IMG/VR virus record: IMGVR_UViG_3300008117_000072
Location: 1 to 47,854 of that record
From: a virus
Reading direction: 5' to 3' (one strand)
Length of the DNA: 47,854 nucleotides
Under the pieces are notes generated by a model. That model saw only the letters and a list, made by a program, of their open reading frames with translations, was not told the origin of the DNA and searched no databases. Both the position numbers and the translations under genes were made by a program. Of this stretch, positions 1-9,223 are shown one piece after another. Within the stretch, counting starts at the first letter, position 1. Each line of letters starts with the position of its first letter.

Positions 1-738
1 TCCTGAAGTTCCGTCTGTACCTGAAATGCCGTCTGTTCCTGATGTACCGTCTACTCCGTCAACTCCTGAAGTTCCGTCTGTACCTGAAATGCCGTCTGTT
101 CCTGAAGTTCCATCTACTCCGTCAACTCCTGAAGTTCCGTCTGTACCTGAAATGCCGTCTGTTCCTGAAGTACCGTCTATTCCGTCAATTCCTGAAGTTC
201 CGTCTGTACCTGAAATGCCGTCTGTTCCTGATGTACCATCAACCCCGTCTGTTCCTGAAGTTCCATCAATCCCATCAAGTCCTGAAGTTCCATCTACTCC
301 GTCAACTCCTGAAGTTCCGTCTGTACCTGAAATGCCGTCTGTTCCTGAAGTGCCATCTGTTCCTGAAATGCCGTCTGTTCCTGAAGTACCATCTACTCCG
401 TCAATTCCTGAAGTACCATCAACCCCATCAAGTCCTGATGTTCCGTTTATCCCTGAAGATCCAGATGTGCCTCTTGTTCCTGAAGATCCCGATGTGCCTG
501 AAGATCCCGATGTTCCGTTTATCCCTGAAGATCCCGATGTGCCCCTTGTTCCAGAAGATCCTGATGTGCCTGAAGATCCAGATGTGCCTCTTGTTCCAGA
601 AGATCCTGATGTGCCTGATGTTCCCGATGTGCCTCTTGTTCCAGAAGATCCAGATGTGCCTGAAGACCCTGATGTGCCATTTGTAGCTGATGTTCCTGAT
701 GTACCGCTGGTTCCTGTGTCACCAGATGTTCCAGTACC
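1..738 (-). repeat. Tandem 9-bp-based repeat array encoding Gly-X-Y triplets
   Basis: The DNA has a 9-bp period throughout, with higher-order units. From about 1 to 430 a unit of about 63 bp (21 codons, seven triplets containing GTDG and GISG) recurs several times almost unchanged. From about 430 to 738 a different sub-array, [10 protein letters not shown] with occasional GTRG or GING, takes over. Arrays of this sort expand and contract by slippage or recombination, so shaft length may vary between relatives. Confidence 0.85.
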
Positions 739-1029
739 CATCTGTGTCCAAATTGTTCCATCGGATTTATAGATATAATTGTCTGTTGTGTTGTAGTATA
801 TTCCGCCTAAAACGGGGGTGGGATCTGTTGTATATTTCGGTATTACCAATTGTTCGTCTATTATTACCCCATAAGACTCAATTGTTCCCGATACGGTTAG
901 ATTTTCTACAATAGATCCAGTACCATCTAACAGTGTTCTGTCGTCTACTGGATCTGTTTGTAGTAATCTATAAAATGATTCGGATACTGATAATTCAGAT
1001 AAATTTCTGGTTATTTTTGGATCTGCCAA
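1..1029 (-). CDS. Collagen-like (Gly-X-Y) tail fibre protein, 3' end outside window
   Basis: The reading frame on the minus strand opens with a TTG codon at 1029 preceded by a GAGAG ribosome-binding site, giving [17 protein letters not shown], and stays open to the window edge (343 codons visible). Residues 1 to about 97 form a non-repetitive head, ending in a segment reading [21 protein letters not shown], a kind of linker I associate with phage fibres. From about residue 98 on, every third residue is glycine ([10 protein letters not shown], then [13 protein letters not shown]), roughly 80 collagen-type triplets very rich in Thr, Ser and Asp. Such repeats build trimeric triple-helical shafts of phage fibres. 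It is the last visible gene of the leftward block, just downstream of a heptosyltransferase gene. The C-terminal receptor-binding part is not visible. The non-ATG start makes the gene easy to miss, and the opposite strand carries a long Pro-Val-rich shadow frame. Confidence 0.85.
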   Translation of the reverse strand, partial: MADPKITRNLSELSVSESFYRLLQTDPVDDRTLLDGTGSIVENLTVSGTIESYGVIIDEQLVIPKYTTDPTPVLGGIYYNTTDNYIYKSDGTIWTQMGTGTSGDTGTSGTSGTSATNGTSGSSGTSGSSGTRGTSGTSGTSGSSGTRGTSGSSGTSGSSGTRGTSGSSGINGTSGSSGTSGSSGTRGTSGSSGINGTSGLDGVDGTSGIDGVDGTSGTDGISGTDGTSGTDGISGTDGTSGVDGVDGTSGLDGIDGTSGTDGVDGTSGTDGISGTDGTSGIDGIDGTSGTDGISGTDGTSGVDGVDGTSGTDGISGTDGTSGVDGVDGTSGTDGISGTDGTSG

Positions 1030-1162
1030 TTTTTTTCTCTCACTATATCAAAAAATGTATTGTAATGGAACATTTATTGAAATTTAGAAATGTTTTGTTA
1101 AGCTACAGTACTTGCAGAGTATATCTCAGAAATAAATATCATTTAAAAAAATATTATGTCAA

Positions 1163-2311
1163 TCAACTAACAACTTTTTTTTCTAATATGGGTTTAACCA
1201 TATCAAATGTGATAGATTTGGTACATTCAAATTGTTTTTCAGTTCCTTTGTGGTCAGGACACCAATTCCAATCACCCGCATCTAATCTGTGTCTGTTAAA
1301 ACAACTATTACAAACACTATCATTAAATACACGGTCAACCGAATCGTCAATAAATTCTGATATTGGATTACTAAATCCTGATATTAATACTATTGGCAAA
1401 TCTAATGTCCATGCCAACCAAGTTAATCCTGAACCTATTCCGATGAAAAACTCACAGGTTAGCATTTCTTTAATAAGATCTGTTATAGATCCTGCTGGAA
1501 ATTTTGTTGCTCCTATTGGGTGATTATTACCCATGTAACCATCCCCTTCCTTTGATAATATTACGGGTTCATATCCATGTTCCAATAAGTAATCGGTCAC
1601 TTGTTGCCACCCCGTTGGATTATTCCAATATTTTGCTTGTGCAGTGGAATGTATTCCAAACCCAACTTTCTTTTTCTTTTGAACTTGCGGTAGATTTAAT
1701 TTAGCTTTAACATGTTTAAATTCCAATCCTAAAATATCCGAAGCTGTTTGTTGTAAAGATATTTGTCTAAAATCTTTTGGATTTCTTGAATAATCAAAAA
1801 CACCATTCTCATTATAATACCAACCCAATGTGTACATGGCATACAAATCTTTAACAGGTGTTCCAGGCTCAACAAATTCTATATCAGGGTATTGATCCTT
1901 GAATAGGTAATTCCAAAAAGTTGAACATACTACTTTACATCCCCATTTTTCTCCAAACTCTTGAGCATAAGGAAACCAAGCTAATGTATCACCCAATGAT
2001 TTTGATTCTAATGCAATATAAACACGTTTTCCACGAGCATCATATTTGTGTTCGTGGATTAGTGTATCACCATCGTATACCTTACAGGTATATTGGTCAA
2101 AATATTTTTTAGTTGTTCTCGCCCAAGAATTTGAATTTATAATAGTTCTATATTCACATTGTCCATTATTGTTCCAAAATTCAACTCTATATTGTTTATC
2201 GAAAACGGATTTTATTTCAACAGTAGCACCACGAACAAAATTAACTATAACCTCAGTGGCTATTGTATTGTTTACCAAATTATCATTTTTATTTATATTA
2301 TCGTATATCAT
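1163..2311 (-). CDS. TibC/Aah-type autotransporter O-heptosyltransferase homologue
   Basis: 382 aa. I recognise the bacterial autotransporter heptosyltransferase family (TibC, Aah), which transfers heptose from an ADP-heptose donor to serine hydroxyls of adhesins. Supporting features are an N-terminal beta-rich region (1-90), the block VYIALESKSLGDTLAWFPYA (about 95-114) typical of the GT-B acceptor domain, a C-terminal donor domain with IGIGSGLTWLAW (about 292-303), and a four-cysteine iron finger (C334, C337, C351, C363) characteristic of this family. Length matches the family (about 400 aa). It starts 11 bp after the stop of the GT/methyltransferase fusion and lies 133 bp upstream of the collagen-like fibre. 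The fibre's Thr/Ser-rich triplets are plausible acceptors (inference). An alternative is modification of a host surface protein. Confidence 0.85.
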   Translation of the reverse strand: MIYDNINKNDNLVNNTIATEVIVNFVRGATVEIKSVFDKQYRVEFWNNNGQCEYRTIINSNSWARTTKKYFDQYTCKVYDGDTLIHEHKYDARGKRVYIALESKSLGDTLAWFPYAQEFGEKWGCKVVCSTFWNYLFKDQYPDIEFVEPGTPVKDLYAMYTLGWYYNENGVFDYSRNPKDFRQISLQQTASDILGLEFKHVKAKLNLPQVQKKKKVGFGIHSTAQAKYWNNPTGWQQVTDYLLEHGYEPVILSKEGDGYMGNNHPIGATKFPAGSITDLIKEMLTCEFFIGIGSGLTWLAWTLDLPIVLISGFSNPISEFIDDSVDRVFNDSVCNSCFNRHRLDAGDWNWCPDHKGTEKQFECTKSITFDMVKPILEKKVVS

Positions 2312-2321
2312 AGTTCACCTA

Positions 2322-4619
2322 TTATAATAAATGTTTGAATCTGTATTCCTCGCTTCTAATCTCGTCTTTAGTATATTTTTCAATAACGATACAATTTGGA
2401 TAATATGATATTGATTTTATATGTAAATCGTTTGTATGGTTACTGTAGTTATTATTTACAGAATGGTTTAATTTTACGAAATGATCTATTATATTTTCTT
2501 CACCAACCACATATCCATAGATAGTACTGTTTGGATTCCAATAGCTACATTCAATATCTTCTATCACATAAACACCACCCCAATCCAACATATTCTCAAA
2601 CAAATAATAAAACGATTTTAATTGATGGTCTATGACATGACTACCATCATCTATTATTATTTCACATTTTCCTATTTGATTTTTAATACGTGTCAAATCA
2701 TCTAAGTTACTCTGATCAGCTTTAAATACTTCACCACGTTCATATTTCAATTCAACACCTATATCCATACCGTATATTTTTGCCTTTGGTAGAAAATTTT
2801 CCCAAACTTTCAATGATTTTCCGGCATCTATACCAATTTCAAATATAGTACATGTCTTATCTCTGAATTTTTTAAGGTAGGTGTCGTATGGGTATTCATA
2901 CCTATGATCTATAGATTTATCACAACCAAATGCCTTTGATATTGTAGCGAAATCAGCACCTTCAAGATTATCTGCTGTTTCAAACTGTGAAGTACCCTCT
3001 CTATCCAATACATTTTCTGCCTTTAATGTTTCATATATCTCATAATTAATTTTTATACCATCCGTTTTCAAATAATGTCTATGTAATTTTCCCTCTAAGA
3101 TTGCAAACCCTTCACTGTTACCACCTGAATAGTATTCGTCCTTACTTTTATATTTTTGAAAAAAATCATTGATAGCTTCTATTTTTCCGGATATTATACC
3201 TGAACTGACACTATCTTCCATATAATTTGTAGTGGTGTGTTTATAGAGAATCAAATCTGACTCTTTTAATGTTTCGTAATTTTTAGCAAAAACGCTATCA
3301 TTAATTAGGTAATCGTAATTAATAATGTGTGTAATTTTTTTACCTAAACTCTGTGCATACCGAAGTGCATTTTGTATTAACGTGTACACAGCATATCCAT
3401 GTTCATAATCAAATAGTTTTGAGTGTCTAACACCATTATCATCTGTTTTAAAAGCATAGTAAGCAACATCATATTTTTTAAACTCATCACTATACAAAAT
3501 TGGATTGTTCTTTGTGTAAAGAACATGGTCACATAACTTTTCAACCGATTCATCTACAAAATAGTTAGTAGATAGTAAAACTTCTCTATTGATATTTTCT
3601 AAACACTCCATCAATAATCTTTTTTTATATGGAGTATTTGGGTGTGATAAAACAATTACTATTTCATCATCATTTTTTTTAGTTTCCATTTTTTGCCTTA
3701 AATTTTGTATGTTTAATCGTTTGTTATCTGTTATGTATGTTACCACACCATCATAAGCATTTTTGTATGTATCCAATTTTTTTATAAAAGTTGGCAACCC
3801 ATAACTTAAAGCCTCTTTTACCACCAATGGATTTAATTCAAAATTTGAAGTGAAATAAAATACATCAGCTGCCTTATAGAATTTATCAACATCATTTCTT
3901 TCACCGTGCCAAATACAATTATTTGGAAACTCCTTCATAATAGGTTCCCAATAATGTTTAAAATTTATAGCTTGATTACCAACGAAATGAAATAATACTT
4001 TTTCATCTTTAAATTCTTTTGCTAATTCTATTAACTCACCCTGATTTTTTCCAGGTGTAAATAAACCAACATTGAGTACGTGTTTGTAATTCGAGTCAAA
4101 TCCCAATTCTTTTTTCGCCAAATCTTTATCATACTCAATGTTATCGATGGGATATTCCCAAACATCACATATAGACTCGTCAAATACTTCAGTAAATCTA
4201 TCTTTACTCCATTCAGATACTAAAATATATTTATCAGCACCGAAAACTATTTGTGATGGATTGGTCATTGAACCGTGTGTTGTAACTACAATTGAATACT
4301 TTCTGTTATTGTGATATATTTTTTCTAATAGATCCGCCTTCACAAAAGATTCAGGTATTTCTTGGAAGTGTATAACATCGGGATTTACTTCTTCTATTAT
4401 TTCTAATATTTTAGTCTTGTCATCTAATAGACTATAAAACTTTTCACCCAATATATTAACCACTTGATTTCGTTGTACAACAAATACCCCACCTGTATGA
4501 TTTGAGTATTCTATACAATACACTTCATTTTCTTTACTGAATTCCTGTATCATCTTTAGTGTGTACTGTGGCAATCCACCTGTTGAGAGATGTGGTACTA
4601 TATGTAATATTTTTTTCAT
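2322..4619 (-). CDS. Three-domain glycosyltransferase / methyltransferase fusion
   Basis: 765 aa. Residues 1 to about 310 are a GT4-type (GT-B) glycosyltransferase, starting MKKILHIVPHLSTGGLPQYT with the glycine-rich N-terminal loop; the C-terminal part carries NPLVVKEALSYGLPTFIK, the usual nucleotide-sugar site. Residues about 318-545 resemble a GT-A-like sugar transferase (IVIVLSHPNTPYKKRLL at the start, HIINYDYLIND as a possible metal-site region); this assignment is weaker. Residues about 545-765 are a class I SAM methyltransferase, with FEIGIDAGKS (motif I, about 594), YGMDIG and IIDDGSH (about 656), resembling macrolide-sugar O-methyltransferases of the MycE/TylE type. One chain could add a sugar and methyl-cap it. 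RBS GAGGATG lies just before ATG 4619. It is followed closely by the heptosyltransferase gene. Confidence 0.75.
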   Translation of the reverse strand: MKKILHIVPHLSTGGLPQYTLKMIQEFSKENEVYCIEYSNHTGGVFVVQRNQVVNILGEKFYSLLDDKTKILEIIEEVNPDVIHFQEIPESFVKADLLEKIYHNNRKYSIVVTTHGSMTNPSQIVFGADKYILVSEWSKDRFTEVFDESICDVWEYPIDNIEYDKDLAKKELGFDSNYKHVLNVGLFTPGKNQGELIELAKEFKDEKVLFHFVGNQAINFKHYWEPIMKEFPNNCIWHGERNDVDKFYKAADVFYFTSNFELNPLVVKEALSYGLPTFIKKLDTYKNAYDGVVTYITDNKRLNIQNLRQKMETKKNDDEIVIVLSHPNTPYKKRLLMECLENINREVLLSTNYFVDESVEKLCDHVLYTKNNPILYSDEFKKYDVAYYAFKTDDNGVRHSKLFDYEHGYAVYTLIQNALRYAQSLGKKITHIINYDYLINDSVFAKNYETLKESDLILYKHTTTNYMEDSVSSGIISGKIEAINDFFQKYKSKDEYYSGGNSEGFAILEGKLHRHYLKTDGIKINYEIYETLKAENVLDREGTSQFETADNLEGADFATISKAFGCDKSIDHRYEYPYDTYLKKFRDKTCTIFEIGIDAGKSLKVWENFLPKAKIYGMDIGVELKYERGEVFKADQSNLDDLTRIKNQIGKCEIIIDDGSHVIDHQLKSFYYLFENMLDWGGVYVIEDIECSYWNPNSTIYGYVVGEENIIDHFVKLNHSVNNNYSNHTNDLHIKSISYYPNCIVIEKYTKDEIRSEEYRFKHLL

Positions 4620-4631
4620 ATCATCCTCATT

Positions 4632-7600
4632 TTAAAAATTTATAGAAGAAAATCCCTTTTCCTTCTTTATATCTATTTGACTATCTACAATATCACGGAC
4701 TACATCTATGTGTGATATTAGTATAATAAATTCCATTTGTGTTTTTAAGTAATCTAAAAACAAAGAGAAATTATTCAATACTGTTGCATCTAAAGAACCT
4801 AATCCTTCATCTATTACCATAAAGTTTGGTCTTGGTAATGATGATATGTTTATAAGTGCAGTTCTTATTGCAAGCGATGAAATAAACTTTTCCATTCCAC
4901 TTGATAACTCTAAAGCCCAAAAATGTTCATCGTCATAAACTATGTATGTGTTTATACTCTTACCATCGGTATCGAACAATACTTGAAAATCTACGATATT
5001 GGATAAAATATTATTTGTTTCAGCTTGTACTTTTGGTAGAGCTTGTGCTATTAATTCATATGGTACACCGTTTCTATTTACAGCCTTTAAGTAGTAATCA
5101 TAAGCATGAAATTCGGTTTCCAATTCTTTTAATTTATTTATGGATTCATTGCACTCATTTATAATCTGTTGATATACTTTTACTTCACCACTACATTCTA
5201 TTATTTTATTTTCTAATTCCTTTAAACGTAATGTTGAAAGATTATACTTTTCTTTTTCTATCTCTTTCAATTGTTTAAGTACCGTTTCATTTTTTAAAAT
5301 TGCGTCTTGATTCTCATGGTATCTCTGTATTAGCTCATCTATTTTTGTTATAGATTCTATCAATTCTTTTTTGGAATCATTCTTTGAATACAAAGTTTTT
5401 TCTAAATTATGTATTTGTTTTTGAACGTCAAATAGTGCATTTTCAATATGATATAACTTATCTAATTCACTATAAACAGATATGCCGATTTTTAGTTCTG
5501 TTTCTATTTCATTAACTTTGTTTTGTGTTAATTTCAAATCTTCCATGAAACCAATCAAATCATTTTCTGCCTTTTTAGCATCTTTAACAAAAACATTATT
5601 TACACAGAATTTACAATTAGGATCATATTCATGTGATTTCAGATTATCAATTTTTGATTCACAATGATTTACACTTGATTTTATTGCACGAACATCAGAT
5701 TCATACTTTGCCAATTCTGTTTTGAGAGAATCTATTTTATCTCGTTTATCAATTAATGCTTTTCTATCTATATTTGATAGACCAACCTGATAATCATTAA
5801 CCTTATTGTTTAGGGATTTTATTTCTGATTCCAATTCTTGAATTTCAGTCTTTACGGATTTTCCTTTTTTTACGAGGGTATCTCTTTTTTCTTCCAAATC
5901 TTCCAAAGATTTATTTTCCAAATTGACATCTATTTGTATTAGTTTTTTATTCAGTTTAATAACTTCTTCACTCAAATCTTCGATTGTTTTGTTTGTCAAA
6001 TCTCTATCATCAATTAACTCATCTAATTGTGTAGAGTATTGTTTAAACTTTACTTTTGATTCCGCTATTTTTGATGAGTAGTCTTTTTTACTAAATTCCT
6101 TTATAAGGGTTTGAACACTTTTTATATCATCAGAAGCAATGGCATTTAATTCTTCAAACAAATCTAAGTCTAAAAATTGAGCTAACAAGTCTTTACGTTC
6201 TCTTTGTGCCTTATCAACAAAATTAGTATTATTACCTTGAAGTGACATGGTTGTTATGATGAAATCATCATATGTACCCAAGTATTTTCTAATTATAAAA
6301 TTGGTAGAATCTCTATCTTGGCCATTGAGACTTGTTTTCACACCATCTTCTTCTGACCAAAAATCAACATTGACTTTTACATTTCCTTTTTTATCTTTAA
6401 CACCGTTTCTTTCAATCCAATATGATTTACCAGCAAGCATGAAGTTAAATTTACATCTAAAGGTTTCTTTGCTGTTATTCAAAACTTGGGAAGCTTTGTA
6501 TGTCCTTGAACATTTATCGAATATACAGAACATTATTGCGTCCATTATTGATGACTTCCCACTTGCATTGGCAGCAAATAATCCATATACACCATTCATT
6601 TTTGAGAAATCAACGATGTTACCTTCACCATACGAAAACATATTCTCAAATTCAAAATACATTGGTTGCCAAATAAGGTTTCTTACTATGTCTGATTCGG
6701 ACAACTTAGTATTTATGTTTCTGTTTATATTAGCAATTTTTTCCAATATGTCATCTGTTACATTATAACGAGAACGTATGAAATCTTTTATCAAAGAGTT
6801 TTGATGTTCAACATCACGCACGTCTCCAATTGGATTTGTATTTATTTGTAATTGACTCGTCAATTTATTACTTATACGTTGTACACGAATATCAACTATG
6901 TTTGCTTTAGATTTTAATTCGGTAACAATATTGAATATATCTGAATTATTGGTGTTGTTGGATTTTATTCTAACACAATTAAATTTTGAATATTCTGTTG
7001 GGTATTCCTTTACTACCCCGTTGTCAACTTCAACAGTATGATATGTCCAATCGTTTCTTATTCTTAAAAATTTTGATTTGTCATTCTTTATATCCCACTC
7101 TATTATACCGTGAATAAGACCTTCACCAAAATTTTGTTGAATCAAAGATCCAGCATAAGCAAATTTACACGTAGGTTCTAAGTATTGAAATTTATGAATA
7201 TCACCGAACATACCATAATCAAAGCCATCAAATTTTTCTATAGTTATGCTTTTATTTTTCATAGTGTTTCCACTATCAGTAGAAGACATATCTATTGCAC
7301 CATGAAACAACACTATTTTCTTGTTATCACTTTGTACATCTTTTGCTAATATAAAGTTTTCAGGATCTTCATATACAGAATTTAACACAAAATCTATATC
7401 ACCAATTGTGTAAACACCCGTTTCTTTTAGGTAAAATAGTTGATTAAAGTCACTATCAATCAATGATACTATTGGAGACAGTGCATCCATTCTACTCATA
7501 TTATTTAAATTGCAATCGTGGTTTCCTGCTATCAAAATTGTTGGTGCTATCTTTGAAAGTGTATCCAAGAAATTAGTAACCATACTAATTAATTCGGGTG

Positions 7601-7811
7601 TCATATCCGTTTTTGCATGTACAATATCACCTGCAAGATATATTATTGTATTTTTATTTTCGGATACCTTTTCTCTACACAATTCATATAGAGATTCAAA
7701 CACACTATTGTATTCATCGTGTCTTTTAAAATTACGAATGTGAACATCGGCAATGTGTAAGATTTTTTCTACCTTACTCATTCCCGATAAGTGTACATAT
7801 TCTTTAAGCAT
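4632..7811 (-). CDS. SbcD-SbcC (Mre11-Rad50, T4 gp47-gp46) fusion recombination nuclease
   Basis: 1059 aa. The N-terminal third is an Mre11/SbcD metallophosphoesterase with LHIADVHIR (D22, H24), AGDIVH, AGNHDCN, LFHGA and GDIHK in order. The rest is an SMC-like Rad50/SbcC ATPase: Walker A AANASGKSS near 411-419, two long coiled-coil arms, a zinc-hook CKFC near 733 (the usual CxxC), ABC signature LSSGMEKF near 970 and Walker B FMVIDEGLGSLD near 1000. All catalytic motifs are present, so the fusion looks functional. In T4, gp46 and gp47 are separate and process DNA ends for recombination-dependent replication. The start at 7811 has AAAGGA seven bases upstream and overlaps the primase gene by 8 bp; Met11 is an alternative start. 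Confidence 0.95.
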   Translation of the reverse strand: MLKEYVHLSGMSKVEKILHIADVHIRNFKRHDEYNSVFESLYELCREKVSENKNTIIYLAGDIVHAKTDMTPELISMVTNFLDTLSKIAPTILIAGNHDCNLNNMSRMDALSPIVSLIDSDFNQLFYLKETGVYTIGDIDFVLNSVYEDPENFILAKDVQSDNKKIVLFHGAIDMSSTDSGNTMKNKSITIEKFDGFDYGMFGDIHKFQYLEPTCKFAYAGSLIQQNFGEGLIHGIIEWDIKNDKSKFLRIRNDWTYHTVEVDNGVVKEYPTEYSKFNCVRIKSNNTNNSDIFNIVTELKSKANIVDIRVQRISNKLTSQLQINTNPIGDVRDVEHQNSLIKDFIRSRYNVTDDILEKIANINRNINTKLSESDIVRNLIWQPMYFEFENMFSYGEGNIVDFSKMNGVYGLFAANASGKSSIMDAIMFCIFDKCSRTYKASQVLNNSKETFRCKFNFMLAGKSYWIERNGVKDKKGNVKVNVDFWSEEDGVKTSLNGQDRDSTNFIIRKYLGTYDDFIITTMSLQGNNTNFVDKAQRERKDLLAQFLDLDLFEELNAIASDDIKSVQTLIKEFSKKDYSSKIAESKVKFKQYSTQLDELIDDRDLTNKTIEDLSEEVIKLNKKLIQIDVNLENKSLEDLEEKRDTLVKKGKSVKTEIQELESEIKSLNNKVNDYQVGLSNIDRKALIDKRDKIDSLKTELAKYESDVRAIKSSVNHCESKIDNLKSHEYDPNCKFCVNNVFVKDAKKAENDLIGFMEDLKLTQNKVNEIETELKIGISVYSELDKLYHIENALFDVQKQIHNLEKTLYSKNDSKKELIESITKIDELIQRYHENQDAILKNETVLKQLKEIEKEKYNLSTLRLKELENKIIECSGEVKVYQQIINECNESINKLKELETEFHAYDYYLKAVNRNGVPYELIAQALPKVQAETNNILSNIVDFQVLFDTDGKSINTYIVYDDEHFWALELSSGMEKFISSLAIRTALINISSLPRPNFMVIDEGLGSLDATVLNNFSLFLDYLKTQMEFIILISHIDVVRDIVDSQIDIKKEKGFSSINF

Positions 7812-8760
7812 ATAATATCCTTTGTTTGATTATATCGTAACTGTCTGTTTTGGGTGTTTGTTTTTTTATTACGGAAAAATTATTGAAACCTAATTCATTT
7901 ACATCTTTTGCTTGCATGTTTAATATTGAAACATCAATACCATTTGACAATAAATAATTTGAAATTCTAAAGGCATCTACTTTAGCATCATTATCCAATG
8001 CAACAATAACTTTCGGTGGTCTTCTTAATATTATCTTTTCTTTTAACTTATTTGATAGAGTTTTACCAAAAAGTGGTATTGCATTGAACCGTGCTGTTAT
8101 TGCATCAAAAGCACCTTCAACCAAAGTTATTGGTTCATCCCAATTTATAAAGGACTCAAACCCTATAACATCTTTACTTACTTTTGGATTTTTATGTTTG
8201 TATAGTTCATCTTCAAAAACGGTTCTTGATACAAAATAGTTTAATTCGTAGTTTGCATCGTAGGATGGTATTATTATCCTACCGAAGTATTTTCCTGAAG
8301 GACAGTATCCTATATCATAACGTAGAATATCTGTTTTTGTTAAACCACGTTTTTTTAGATATTCTATTGCACGTTTTAATTCTAATCTTAGTAACTTGTC
8401 GGTTTGTTTTGAGTAGTCTGCTAAACGTATAAATTCATTAGGTAATGACAATTCTTCGTGTTCATTTTTATTAGAATCATCAGCATATAAAACTCTTGTT
8501 CCTAATATTTTATTTAAATCATCATAAAATGAACGGTTTACTTTCATACTCTTAAACAGAGCCTTTATATTTCTACCCTTCGCATTAGAAACCCAACAAT
8601 GCCACGGATTGTCACTATTGTTATTCACCGTTAAATTTATTTCTAATTTAGGTTTGTAATGAGTTATAAATGGTGAGAAGAAAGCGTAGTTGTTTCCCGA
8701 TGTTCGTCTTCCTTTACCCAAAACCTTTTCTAACAGATTCAATAAATCGTAATTTATCAT
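7804..8760 (-). CDS. DNA primase with TOPRIM domain (T4 gp61-like)
   Basis: 318 aa, similar to T4 gp61 (342 aa). It makes RNA primers for lagging-strand synthesis. The N-terminal part (HCWVSNAKGRNIKALFKS, about 54-71) corresponds to the region where DnaG primases carry a CHC2 zinc ribbon, but the zinc cysteines are missing, with only one Cys visible there. The TOPRIM fold follows, with the catalytic glutamate in TLVEGAFDAI (about 212) and acidic residues in IVALDNDAK (about 252). No helicase domain is fused. ATG 8760 has no clear Shine-Dalgarno sequence but lies about 25 bp downstream of a good promoter, so it heads its own replication unit with the SbcD-SbcC fusion. Confidence 0.85.
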   Translation of the reverse strand: MINYDLLNLLEKVLGKGRRTSGNNYAFFSPFITHYKPKLEINLTVNNNSDNPWHCWVSNAKGRNIKALFKSMKVNRSFYDDLNKILGTRVLYADDSNKNEHEELSLPNEFIRLADYSKQTDKLLRLELKRAIEYLKKRGLTKTDILRYDIGYCPSGKYFGRIIIPSYDANYELNYFVSRTVFEDELYKHKNPKVSKDVIGFESFINWDEPITLVEGAFDAITARFNAIPLFGKTLSNKLKEKIILRRPPKVIVALDNDAKVDAFRISNYLLSNGIDVSILNMQAKDVNELGFNNFSVIKKQTPKTDSYDIIKQRILYA

Positions 8761-8792
8761 AAATACACGTATGTAAATAATACTTTTTTATA

Positions 8793-8821
8793 AATATACG
8801 AAATTTATATCATATTTACAA
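8793..8821 (-). promoter_or_regulatory. Promoter for primase / SbcD-SbcC unit
   Basis: On the minus strand TTGTAA (8821-8816) is followed after exactly 17 bp by TATATT (8798-8793), preceded by TTTCG, as in the promoters at 40983-41011 and 41189-41217. The expected transcript start is near 8786, about 26 nt before ATG 8760. The -35 element overlaps the stop codon of the endonuclease I gene. Confidence 0.65.
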
Positions 8822-9223
8822 GCAGTTTTTTAACCATTCGTTAGGTATTTCTTTTTTTGCCCAAAGCCAACCTTTCTTATCACAATACTCTGCGTAAGTT
8901 GTTTTACTTCCTTTGTATAATTTTGCATTAGGATTTTGAAAAACGAATCGAATATCTATTCCTGGATATTGGTTGAATATCAAATCAAACTTTAATCGAT
9001 CAGTTTTTACCCAACGGCCTTTGGATTCTATGTACATTTTTGTACCATCTTTTTTTGTTAGTATAAAGTCTGGTGTGTAGTTGTGTTTAGTTTCTGGTTG
9101 GATATACGATATTTTTTCAGATTCATAACCAAATTGTTTTTTTGATTTGTTCAGTGATTCGTTTATAGTTTCTTCTAAACCACTTCTAAATCCGTGTTTT
9201 AACGCAACTTTATTTCTTTTCAT
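8816..9223 (-). CDS. T7 endonuclease I-like Holliday junction resolvase
   Basis: 135 aa from ATG 9223, chosen over the upstream in-frame TTG at 9244 because GGAAG lies 7 bp upstream and the start forms an ATGA overlap with the preceding gene. The protein matches phage endonuclease I (T7 gp3, 149 aa): GFRSGLEE supplies the first catalytic Glu (E17/E18), YTPDF the Asp (D52) and YIESKGRW the E66-x-K68 pair of the PD-(D/E)XK core. The enzyme resolves branched DNA such as Holliday junctions before packaging. T4-like phages usually use the unrelated gp49 instead, so this is a mosaic choice. The primase and the SbcD-SbcC nuclease lie downstream. Confidence 0.88.
   Translation of the reverse strand: MKRNKVALKHGFRSGLEETINESLNKSKKQFGYESEKISYIQPETKHNYTPDFILTKKDGTKMYIESKGRWVKTDRLKFDLIFNQYPGIDIRFVFQNPNAKLYKGSKTTYAEYCDKKGWLWAKKEIPNEWLKNCL

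Noticed and set aside
1-430. Possible CRISPR array from regular repeats
   Set aside because: Units are contiguous coding repeats without unique spacers.
26-772. Long rightward Pro-Val-Glu repeat frame
   Set aside because: It is the antisense image of the Gly-X-Y repeats; the minus frame has a coherent non-repetitive N-terminus, a ribosome-binding site and collagen periodicity, and all neighbours run leftward.
933-1523. Rightward 196-codon frame
   Set aside because: Overlaps the heptosyltransferase 3' end and the fibre start antisense; sequence looks like random translation.
6247-6768. Rightward 173-codon frame
   Set aside because: Antisense to the Walker A region of the SbcD-SbcC fusion, a strongly conserved gene.
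8789-8796. TATAAATA as a T4-type late promoter
   Set aside because: It points rightward where all genes run leftward and it overlaps the -10 region of the leftward promoter; similar matches at 2290 and 11783 are inside coding codons.
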